NCBI GenBank assembly: GCA_002633025.1
Contig: NMRB01002434.1
Location: 35,448 to 99,447 of the forward strand
Source: Notospermus geniculatus
Lineage: Eukaryota; Nemertea; Pilidiophora; Heteronemertea; Lineidae
Reading direction: 5' to 3'
DNA length: 64,000 nt
The position numbers were made by a program, and so were the translations under genes. The notes beneath the pieces are model-generated. The model made no database searches and was not told where the DNA came from. It worked only from the letters and a program-made list of their open reading frames with translations. Positions 1 to 10,800 of this stretch are shown one piece after another (position 1 is the stretch's first letter; every line of letters begins with the position of its first letter).

Positions 1-331
1 GGGGGTATTCTATGTGATTCAGTGTTCATTCCGAGCTGATGATATCTGCTGACTTTTCCTCATCTTGAACATCACAATGCATCACATACAGGTTGTGGTT
101 CACCTCTGAAATTGGTCAGCTCCTGGAGAGAGTGGCACTGCAAAGTGAAGCTTTCTGGGAACTCTGGTTTTCTCCTGCATTTGACGTTGAATCATTGGAT
201 CATCATGACATGGCTTGATCTGGGGAGTCCTTTGACATTCAAAATGCAGCTCCAGTTGCAGTTGAGTCGAGTTTGGATCAGTCCGTCTGCATTTCGACTC
301 GGTTAACCTCCGATTCGATCTTATCTTCCAG

Positions 332-444
332 GTGATCTTTACAGTGAGGCGGCGGAGATTGCAACAGCGGAGATGAAGGGACGACTGGCTAATAAATACT
401 TCATGATGGCTGAGGAGGCCTACGCAGAGTTAGAAGACGAGTGA
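332..444 (+). CDS. EEF2K: Eukaryotic elongation factor 2 kinase, last coding exon (5' part outside window)
   Basis: This is the terminal exon of the kinase that phosphorylates eEF2 and slows translation elongation. After an acceptor (cttccag, ending at 331) the frame reads G-DLYSEAAEIATAEMKGRLA and continues through NKYFMMAEEAYAELEDE to TGA at 442-444. This is the conserved C-terminal helix of the Sel1-like repeat region of eEF2K, where the vertebrate protein has DLYTEAAEAAM, MKGRLANQYY and AEEAWAQMEE. The exon begins in phase 1. The alpha-kinase domain lies upstream and outside the window, so nothing can be said about catalysis here. Several AATAAA-like signals follow near 2471-2580, so the 3' UTR could be about 2 kb. 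Identification by similarity is strong although only 36 residues are visible. Confidence 0.88.
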
Positions 445-1152
445 TCAGGGACCGTAGAATTCAGGATAATCACAACCAAAGTGGACAATTCCCTTCAATT
501 TGATTGAGTTTGGGAAGAGGCTAAGATAATGCCAAAATTCAGAAGCAGCTTGGAGATATTGAAACACAAGAGAAAGTGTTGACACTTAGAAGGCATGATT
601 TTGGTCTAACGGGTTTTAGTTTGATACAGGGTGCCTCTGAATCAATGCAGTATGTTATATTTGCCTGTTGTTAAAGTCATGCCCATCAATTTCCAACCTT
701 TTTGCAGGTAATAGGATTATAAAGGAGCACAATCCAGTCTTGTTTTTCTGTGCAGAGTCTGCTTTGACAATTGGCAATTCTGTCTAGCAGGTTTTTATTA
801 CACCCTGTACGCTGTCATGGCTATGTGATTGTATAGACCATGTAGAAAGGATGCTTTGGGTTAGTTTATTTATCACTAAGCAATGCAAGGCTTCATGTGA
901 GACCTGATTGTGCTGGTCGAGCCAGCTCCAAAAATTGGCCAAAACATATCATATTCACAGCATGCGTATTCTGAAGTCTGGACGAGATGTTTTGTCCAAG
1001 TTATGGAGAGCTTGGAAAGGGAGAAAATCTGATTTGAACTCCACATCAAAATGTTTAGTTAGGTCCCTTCAAAACATGACTTGTCTTTCATTTGTATGAC
1101 CTATTCCTTGTTCACTCTAGAAAGTGCCATATCTGCAGTCGTTTGAAAAGTG

Positions 1153-1379
1153 GCCTGCCATTGGCTAGTCAGCTCTACCTTCACTTGTTAACAAGGCTGC
1201 CTGCTATTGGCTGGATCAGCTTGACCTTCACTTGTTAACAAGGCTGCCTGTCATTGGCTGGGTCAGCTCTATCTTTCACTTGTTAATAAGGCTGCCTGCC
1301 ATTAGCTGAGTCTTCACTAAGGTTGTTTGCCATTGGCCAGGCCAGCTGTGTCTTCACTTCGGCTGCTTGCCATTGGCTG
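1153..1379. repeat. Tandem repeat, about 50-bp unit, 4-5 degenerate copies
   Basis: Units share GGCTGCCTGCCATTGGCTG followed by a GTCAGCTC-TACCTTCACTTGTTAA segment. Copies are seen at about 1153, 1195, 1248, 1290 and 1365, the later ones diverged and shortened. No ORF spans them. The ATTGGCT core resembles a CCAAT box, but there is no other sign of promoter function. Confidence 0.75.
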
Positions 1380-1988
1380 TAGGTTTCCATTTGGACTGGG
1401 TATCCAGTTCAGGTTCGTCAACTTTTGACACCTGACCATGCATTTTACTTTGAAATATTTGTGTCTTTTCTGTTTGAAACTCCTCTCGGTGCTTTGATGA
1501 GATAAACTTAAGTCTGATTGTCCTGAAGTCTAAATGTGCTGGAGCGTCGTGCATGGCATCTTCTTGTACTGTTGTATGACTTGAAACCATTGAGATTTCT
1601 TCACAGTTCTGATGGAAACAAACAGCCAACACGATGAGTATAAAAAACCAGTCATACTTTTCCACGTTTTAAAGGCAGCTTATCGTCAGATGATGACGTA
1701 GATATTTCACAGATCGTAAACCTTGAAGTTGTCCTGGGTGTGACATATTTTCACAGAGAGAGAGCTCAAAATGAAAAAGGAAATCATGATTTGGGTGTAT
1801 TCAATTACCAGTAGAATCTGATACAATTCACTTTGTGAATGAACAAGCCATGAAAATCTTTGGGTTTACAGTATCATAAAACTCAGGTTGCTAAGTCTAC
1901 TTTTACTTTATTTCTCTTTGAAAAAATGAGTTTGCTTTACTTTCCTGCCTGATTTCATCATCACATTTTCACTGTGTGTGACAGTAGA

Positions 1989-2223
1989 CGATATCACTCC
2001 AAAAGAGTGCAGCCCCTGACGGGGCAGCGTCATGACGTCCCGCATGTCATTTCGTGATGTCTTGAGATGAGCCGAAAAAAAATCAAATTGTTTCACGACG
2101 TCATGATCGCTGAAACAACTGGATTTTTTTCCGTGTTTCGTTATGGCATTCAGTTTCAGAAATGATGAGTGGGACTTCACGACGCTGCCCCGTCAGGTGC
2201 TGCACTCTGTTGGAGTGATATCG
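1989..2223. mobile_element. MITE with ~44-bp terminal inverted repeats
   Basis: The left end CGATATCACTCC and the right end GGAGTGATATCG begin inverted repeats that continue inward through GAGTGCAG and CTGACGGGGCAGCGTC with few mismatches. The element is about 235 bp with no coding capacity, as expected for a non-autonomous DNA transposon. The superfamily cannot be assigned because the target duplication is unclear. Confidence 0.75.
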
Positions 2224-4462
2224 ACAATTCTTGTGGCTGTTGTGTAATATGTATCACTGTATGAACATGTTCAGTGGATATACACATATATACAAGGTCG
2301 CGAGTCACAAACTGCTGTATAGAAAAAGGGGGAGTTGTTACATTCAACATTTTTTTTCGTCATTAAATTCTGAGTTTCTCGAGAAGTAGGAAAGCTATAC
2401 AGGAAAGTGAGGTATCATCTTTTTGCTTATTTTGTTGGCTTTCACAGGAGATAAATTTCAAACCCCCTAGAATAAAGAAAAAGGCACAGGGTGGTAAGAA
2501 TGAAAATAAATCAACGGGGGAGCAGGAGGCGGTGGAGGAGGCGGTGGAGGTGGAGGTAATGTGGAAATATAATAAACTAACTTTTCATTGTTTCTACATG
2601 AGTCTTCTTCAGTTTAGTTTATTAATCTGACACCAAGTGTAACTATGAGGAAGCCACAAGCATAGGAAGCCATTTTGTGAAGGTGAATTAGTGTGTTTGT
2701 TGATGTGAAAAAAGGATGTTTTCATCGCAATGTTGAGTCACTGTAGCCAAGGATACTTATCGAAAATAAGGGGGAACCTAGAACAAATTGCAAAAGAATT
2801 TCTTTTTGCTTTATATGGTTTAGTATATAGCCCTCCAAACATCACATAAAAAGTCCCTTCAAATCCGACCCCCCCCCCCGAAGTGCCCGCAATTGGTATT
2901 TATTTGAGATCCTACATTAANGTGTATTTTATTCATATTCTTGTAGTCGTAGCCGTCTTGTCCTCTGCCTGTTGTGGCATTAAGACTTCCATCATGAGGC
3001 TTCGTCGGCATTTTGTCTGTATTTGGTATATTGCTTGGAATAAGCCCAGGACTGGGGGTTCACACCATGATCCTGGACCAGTGACTAAACGTGGGAGTTG
3101 GTCAAACAGCCTGAGATAATCAGTGGTTCTTAGCCCTCGTTTGGTGATGTACGGAGCGAACCTGGGAGGTGATCAGTGGTTCTTAGCGCTCGCTTGGTGA
3201 CGAAGGGAGCGGCGCTAAGAACCATAGATTACTCGGGATGTGGTAACAAGGTTTCAGCAGGGTCTGTTTGTAATGTTCCCTGCTCCCATCAAAAAGAGCA
3301 GACTGGAAGCTGTTGGTTTTGTATTTTCCACTTCTCATGTAGAATCATGGTAAGAGTTTCTCTCAAAGTGTGTGTGTGGGGGGGGGGGGTGCAGTGTATG
3401 TCAGACCCTTTAATATCCAAGAATAGAGTTGATGGAATAGAGCCATTTATAAAAGGAATGTTAGGCAAGATGGTGGAACCTCTGCAGTTCAGTATGGCCT
3501 ATTCATAAGCTCTTTCGTAGTTGATAAGGTGGAGGATATTATGTGTTCACTTGCAAAGCAGGGTGTGGGATCCATGAGTGGTTACAGCGCCCCTCGTGTG
3601 GCTGTGGGTGGTCCTGTTCAATAATTATGTATGCTGAGTAGAAGTAGACTAATGATTGATGAACTATTGGAAGTAACAGTTGAACTGTTACACTTGATTG
3701 GCTGGAAAGCCGTTACATTGAGAAACTGAGACTGCCCAGGGTTCATTGCAATCTTGAAGGAACTAAACTTGCAGTTCCTTCAAGTTGTGATGGACTTGTA
3801 ATAGCTAGAAGAAACATTCACGTCTTGATCATCTTGCAACTCTCATACATCCTGAGGTAATCAGGGATTCTTGATTCTTGCTCCCTCCGTCACCACATAG
3901 GCCTACTGTGCGGTGACAAAGTGAGCAAGCCCAAAGAACCCAGATCTTCTCAGGATGGTCACATAGTCATCTGTGTAAAACATACTCTGTATATAATTCT
4001 GGATATTGAAATCTATATTGTTCAGATCACAGCTTCATTCAATAAATTGGATACAAAATACATGGCTTGTTTCCGTGTTGTCATTCATGGCTAGACCAAC
4101 CATGGAAGTATCTAACTTTCTTGAACACACCAAGTGGTGTTTCAGTCTAGTAAGCCAGGGAGCTTATTTGCAGATCCTGTGGATTCTGGCTGGACCTGCA
4201 TCCTTGTGGCTAAGTATTGTAAAACTATGGTAGGTACGCAGTCCATGATAGGTCCTGAAGGAGCATCAAATTTGCCAGCCTAACAACCCCTTGGCCCTCG
4301 ACTGATTTCAGCACAAAAGCTCTAAGCTGATAGGCTATGCTTCTTGGGAAAAATGTCTTTTCATCATTCATTTTATGATATACTGGCTTTTTTGACGAAA
4401 TGGCAATGGAAAAAAACACAAATCCAAGAACGCAAGAAAATCCTCAGGAAGAAAAAAATTAT

Positions 4463-4544
4463 TGGCAGCGGTGGGATTCGAACCCACGCCTCCGAAGAGA
4501 CTGGTGCCTTAAACCAGCGCCTTAGACCGCTCGGCCACGCTACC
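4463..4544 (-). tRNA. tRNA-Leu (anticodon AAG)
   Basis: The reverse strand folds as a class II tRNA of 82 nt. The acceptor stem is GGTAGCG/CGCTGCC with discriminator A. The A box is GGCCGAGCGGTC. The anticodon arm is CTGGT-TTAAGGC-ACCAG, whose loop gives anticodon AAG (decodes CUU). A long variable arm (CTCTTCGGAG) is typical of Leu, and the T arm contains GGTTCGAATCC. It differs from the vertebrate tRNA-Leu-AAG gene at only a few positions and has no intron. It lies about 290 bp upstream of the EIF3D start codon on the opposite strand. The genomic CCA is absent, as expected. Confidence 0.97.
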
Positions 4545-4838
4545 AAGCTGCCGGAGTAATCGGGCAAACGTGTCATAAACAAACGTTCATTCAACGGCAC
4601 TAGAATATAGTTTCGAGCACTATTCCCTATTATCAGGAGAACTAGAAAGTATCCCAATGATTTTTAGAGCGTATTGGTATGTACAAAACTATTTATTTTG
4701 GCCAACTCGTTGATTTTGCTGTGGTCACATTGCCAATGCCGCTAGAATTGCTCTATCAATGGCAGGTCACGTGATTAAAAGCCGGGCCCGGTTCATGCCG
4801 CATTTCTGCCATCTGTTCACAAATCTATCGCAAAAAAT

Positions 4839-7800
4839 ATGGCCCATTTCACCCAACCCGTGATTGCTGACAACCCAAGTGGTTGGGGACCATCTGGTGT
4901 ACCTGATGAATTCAAAGATATGCCGTACCAGCCCTTTTCCAAGGGAGATCGCTTAGGAAAAGTAAGACCCTTTCTATTTTCGGACAGGTTTTTCTGTCCA
5001 CGCGTCGTGTGCGTGTTGGCTTCGGCGTGCAATGTTAATTCGATTACCGGATGGCGTGCTGGTGTAGAAGGTAAAAATGTCCCCAGGAATAACTGTCCCC
5101 CAGTATCGTAGGAACAGAAGTTTCTATTGTTACATTCTACTCTCGGCTGATTTGCTTTTATTATTGCCATGCTTCTAATACTGTATGTATTCTCTGTCAT
5201 CTTATGCCGGTAGCCTATGGACTTTTTTTCAGGGAGATAATCTTTACTGTTACACCGGTGCCTCTGCCTGTCTCTCGGTGTGTGATTGTTCGACTCGCTG
5301 AGCAAGTTGACTTGCTTTCCTACAACCTGTACATTCATTTCTTCATTGAATCTCATTCAGTTGTTGTTTACTCTTTGTTCACTTGTTTCAGATATTCTTG
5401 CCATCTATTCATATTGTCATTCAAGACTTAACCCAAATTGAATTCTGTCCCATTCTTGTTTCTCCAAATAAAGTCAAATCGTGAAATTATTTGTCGTTTT
5501 TGTCTTCTTGCTAGTTGTCCTGCTGCTTCTGGTAGTTGATAACTTGTTTGTTAGGCATAGTATGTCTAGGCCTCTATAGACCAAGCCCAGGCCCTGGTAA
5601 TTTCATAGGCCTGGCGTCTCGGCATGTTTTCCCAACTGGGATTGTGTGGCTGTCCTTGCTGGGCTGGAGGAAATGGGCTCGCCATCCTATGCCTTTGCTT
5701 AGGTCAAGCCTATACGCTAGCATGATTTAAGGCGAGTTGAACCTTGTACCTCCACCAGCTACCACCTTGTTGTAGGCCTACCTAGCAGAGTATACCATTG
5801 TCATTGATAATCGGTGTGAAGGAATGGGCAGGGCTGTTGGTGAAACTTGATTCATAGGCCTTCAGTATCAGTATCGCTGTGTTCACCCCAAACAAGCCAC
5901 CTCTCAAACCTGAGGTGAAAGTATGCCAATATTGTTGTATTTAATGAAGATACTACATGTATTTTACTCCGCAGGTATCTGATTGGACTGGGACTCTTTA
6001 CCAAGATCGGAGGGCAATAAGTAAGTAACAGGGATACTCTCCTGCATATAAAAACATGGTTACCATGGTGACAGAAAGACCGCCATACCTCTTCCACTCA
6101 TTTTGATGGCTTAGTCATCATATCTTTCTGCAGTGTTGTTTCCTGTCACAGTCAATCATAAGAAAGAGACTTTGTAAATGTCATGAAGAGACACCTGATG
6201 AATTCCTGTCTTTGTGCAGCGAAGTACCAATCTCAGTTTGGTGCTGGGAGTCAGTATGCCTACTACCATGAGGAGGATGAGAGCACGTTTCAACTGGTCG
6301 ACACGGCTAAAGTCATGAAGCCAGCCTATCAGAGAGGAAGGAATAAGTTCAACCAGAATAAACAGCGCAGAGAACGTGAGCGACGTGCGCAGCAGGCCCA
6401 GGCGAAGATGGAAGTTCTGTCTAAGACGCAAAAAACAAGAGAAAGGTATAACTCAACCAGAGAATTATCAAGACTTGGTGTAACTTTCTTAAGAATTTGG
6501 CCAAGATGCTTTCAGTCCAAATGTTCTATTGCTCACCAAGATCATTGTGAGATGGCAAATAAGTTCTTACGATTCTTCAATATTTTCACAACTTGGTGTA
6601 ACCTAACAACTTGGCCAAAATGCTTTCACACGTGCAGTAAAACACCTTTCAATATCAACATTCCTTTTTCAGGGATCGTCAGAGGCAGTTGAGGAAGCTC
6701 CAGAAACAGTTTGGCAAGCAACTTCAGGATAACTCGAAGAGGGTGAGGTTTCATCTGCTGACTTAGTAATGATTACTTGCGGGTGCTTCCTCACAGGCTT
6801 GCCTGGTTTGAAAAGAAGGTTTGGAGTGTTTACCTTCTTATTACATCACCGTAATCTTGGTGTATTTGTCGTTTTCAGGTGAATGTTAGGAATCGTGAAG
6901 CTTCTGTCCAGGTTCGTGACACCTGGGAAGTGTTGGAGGAGTTGGACTTCCCTCGGCTGGCCAAGCTTTCTCTACCCGATGTATCTGAACCTAAGGATTT
7001 GTAAGTAGTTTTTACTTCCCGTGATTTATGGCTGCTGTGACGTCCATCGCTCCTGATCCATTAGATACTGGAAAAGACAGCATTCCTATTCTAAGTGCAA
7101 TGTTTAATTTCCAGATTGAAGGCCGGATCGTTAGAATACTACGACAAGTCGTACGATCGTGTCAGCACCAAGAATGAGAAGCATCTGAGCAGAATCAATA
7201 GGATCTTCCACAAGGTTACCACCACAGACGACCCCATCATTAGAAAGGTACAGTAATGAATACCTAGGCTGTTAGGAATGTCTTACAGGCCTCCACAGGT
7301 CAATGCCATACCTCGTCACCTGCTGCTTTTGGATTAGTTGCTAAAAATGAAGTGTTTTAGCACCTTTTTTGCCAGCTGATTGAGTCCTCGTTCAATCTGC
7401 TCTTTTCCCTGGGTGCAACAGAAACATTGGATCTTTCAAACTTGCAGCTTTCTTTAAAGTTTGCCTCAAGAATGGCCCATACAATCGCAACATTGTCCAT
7501 TTAGCTGGTTCTTGATGTTCCATCAATGCTTTATCTTTGACATGTTTGATTGAATCAGTACTTGATGTAGTGGTGGCACCTTTTGCCAGCTGATTGAGTC
7601 CTCGTTCTATCTGCTCTTTTCCCTGGGTGCAATAGGAACTGGATCTTTTCTTACTGGCAGCTTTCTTTAAAGTTTGCCTCAAGAATGGCCCATACAATCG
7701 CAACATTGTCCATTTAGCTGGTTCTTGATGTTCCATCAATGCTTTATCTTTGACATGTTTGATTGAATCAGTACTTGATGTAGTGGTGGCACCTTTTGCC

Positions 7801-10800
7801 AGCTGATTGAGTCCTCGTTCAATCTGCTCTTTTCCCTGGGTGCAATAGGAATCTTGGATCTTTCAAACTGGCAGCTTTCTTTAAAGTTTGCCTCAAGAAT
7901 GGCCCATACAATCACTGCGTTGTCCTTTTAGCTAGTTCTCGATGGTCCATGAATGCTTTTGTCTTTGAAAGAGTACTTGGTAGTTGTAGTTGCACCCTTT
8001 GCCAGCGGACTGAGTCCACTTTCAATCTGCTCTTTTCCCTGGGTGCAACAGAAACATTGGATCTTCCAAACTGGCAGCTTTCTTTGAAGTCTGCTCCAAG
8101 AATGATCCGTACAATCACATTACTGAGTCCTTGATGGCAAAACCATTGGGCATCGTGTACTGTCCATCTACATGTATATGTATTTCCAGTTGAATTAATC
8201 GAACCTGCTGCTGTTGTCCTTCAACATTATGAGATGATATTTGAATGCCCAGAGCCAGTTGACTGAAATACCAAATATGTTGAGTTTCTTACGTGTGTTA
8301 CATCTTTCTCTGTGCTTTATAAGCATGAAGTTCATCAACTCGGATGTGTTTGTCTCCTACAGCTTGCTAAATCCCACGGGAATGTGTTTGCCACTGATGC
8401 CATCCTGGCCACCCTGATGACCTGTACTCGGTCCACCTACTCCTGGGATATCGTCGTCCAAAGAGTTGGAAAGAAACTTTTCTTGGATAAAAGGGATGAA
8501 TCAGAATTCGGTCAGTAACTTGGGTTGTTGGTCAAGTCAGAGGTGATGGGATTCTGGCTTGTGATTCTATACTCAAGATTCAGTGGCTTTTCTATTACTT
8601 TGTGCATTAGGAAGAACCTAGCCGGAGAATTTCACCTCTGTAACCTGGAGTTTGCTGTTGAAGATACGACGTGTGATTCATGGCAAGAACTTCTCTTCCA
8701 GATCTTCTTACTGTCAGTGAGACAGCCATTGAGCCACCACAAGACGAGGGCAACAGTATAAACTCACCGAGAAATTTAGCATTAGAAGCGACATTCATCA
8801 ATCATAATTTCTCTCAGCAAGTTTTAAAAACGGTAGGTGTATAAGCCATGATTTCATGCCTCAGTGTTTACCAAAGTTAACATGCATGTTGTAGTTAGTA
8901 ATGGCACCTTTTGCCAGTGGATCGAGCCCTCTTTCAATCTGCGCTCAGGGTTTCCGCCAGAAAAAAAAATAAGGGTACGGACCCAAAAAAAAATTGGGGG
9001 GGAAAAAAAATTTTCGAAAAAAATTTTTTTGAAAATTTTTTTGTTTTATTTTTAAAAGGGTTTTAAACAATGTTTGGTGCCATTTTAGGCGTATTTTGAA
9101 GCATAAAATCCCCGCGCCGGTCATGTCGGTTGTTTGGTTTCGTCCGGCATGTCATGGAAAAATGGTTACCCAACATTTTTGAGGGTACGGATCCGTACCC
9201 TGGAAAAATTTAAGGGTACGGAATTTTACCCATTTTACCCTCTGGCGGAAACCCTGGCTCTTTTCCCTGGGTGCAATAGGAACATTGGATCGTTCATACT
9301 GGCAGCTTTCTTTAAAGTCTGTCTCCAGAGTGATCCATACATTTGCATCTCTACATACTAACCATTGTCCGTGGAGCTAGTTCTTGATGGTTCATGAATG
9401 CTTTTGTCTTTGATCTTTGAAAGAGTAGGCACCTTTTGCCAGTGGGTTGAGCCCTCATTCAATCTGCTCTTTTCCCTGGGTGCAATAGGAACAGTGGATC
9501 GTTCATACTGGCAGCTTTCATTGAAGTCTGCTCCACGAAAGATCCGTACAATCACATCTCTACATACCAACCATTGTCCTTGGAAGTAGTTCTGGATGGT
9601 TCATGAAGATTTTGTCTTTGAAACCAAAGAGAGAGCACAAAAGTCGACACACAAAATGATGATATATAGGAAGTCAGCTTCCAAAATTTCGCAAATTTTT
9701 GACCCCAACCGAGGTCTTCTTCAGGCACATTTCATTATGGAACTCCAGAAAAGACTTGTCTTTGAAACAGTAGTTAGTGGTGAGTGCACCCTTTGCCAGT
9801 GGGTTGAGTCCCCATTCAATCTGCTCTTTTCCCTGGGTGCAGTAGGAACAGTGGATCGTTCATACTGGCAGCTTTCTGTGAAGTCTGTCTCCAAGAGTGA
9901 TCCATACATTTGCATCTCTACATACTAACCATTGTCCGTGGAGCTAGTTCTGGATGGTCCATGAATGCTTTTGTCTCTGATCTTTGAAAGAGTAGGCGCC
10001 TTTTGCCAGTGGGTTGAGTCCCCATTCAATCTGCTCTTTTCCCTGGGTGCAATAGCAACATTGGATCGTTCATACTGGCAGCTTTCTTTGAAGTCTGCTC
10101 CACGAATGATCCATACAATCACATCTCTACATACCAACCATTGTCCTTGGAACTAGTTCTGGATGGTTCATGAAGATTTTGTCTTTGAAACCAAAGGAAG
10201 AGAGAGCACAAAAGTCGACACACAAAATGATGCAGGGTTTCCGCCAGGATTTTTTTCCAGGGTACGACCTGGGGGGGAGGAGAAAAAAAATTTCAAAAAA
10301 AATTTTGTTTGAAAAAAAAAATTTTCCCAAAATTTTTTTGTCTGTTTAATAATGGCTTCCAGAGTCATTTTTTACACTCCAAAATGCAAAATTAGTCTTC
10401 CTTCTGCATGAAAGTTGCATTTGAAATGTAACAAATTTAAGAAAAACATTACTGATTTAGTGATTTTTTCAGGGTACTACCGGTATATCGTACCCTCAAA
10501 TTTCTTTAGGGTACTATATTTGTACCCAAAGTACCCTCTGGCGGGGACCCTGATGATGATATACATGTATAGGAAGTCAGCTTCCAAAATTCCGCAAATT
10601 TTTGACCACAACCGAGGTCTTCTTCAGGCACTTTTCATTATGGAACAACAGAAAAGACTTGTCTTTGAAACAGTAGTTAGTGGTGAGTGCACCTTTTGCC
10701 AGTGGATCGAGTCCTCATTCAATCTGCTCTTTTCCCTGGGTGCAATAGGAACATTGGATCGTTCATACTGGCAGCTTTCTGTGAAGTCTGCTCCACGAAT

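Larger units (their letters stand above)
445..4462. other. EEF2K 3' UTR and intergenic DNA
   Basis: No further coding exon is supported here. The stretch holds the probable EEF2K 3' UTR with AATAAA signals around 2471, 2512 and 2572. It also holds a tandem repeat (1153-1379), a palindromic MITE (1989-2223), a GGN-rich simple repeat (about 2519-2556), a poly-C run near 2871 and one ambiguous base at 2922. Around 3170-3230 is a short inverted repeat whose arms contain GGTTCTTAGCGC and GCGCTAAGAACC. Related sequence occurs near 3855-3945 and 28330-28375, so it is probably a dispersed foldback element. Confidence 0.6.

Noticed and set aside
1354-1665. 103-codon minus-strand ORF downstream of EEF2K
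   Set aside because: No similarity, overlaps the tandem repeat and lies in the probable EEF2K 3' UTR.
4344-4657. ORFs of 71 and 94 codons on both strands around 4.4-4.6 kb
   Set aside because: Both run through the tRNA-Leu gene, which accounts for the sequence.
7392-7739. 115-codon minus-strand ORF with an internal repeat of [16 protein letters not shown]
   Set aside because: It is a read-through of the tandem repeat in EIF3D intron 6. Adjacent units carry stops and frameshifts.
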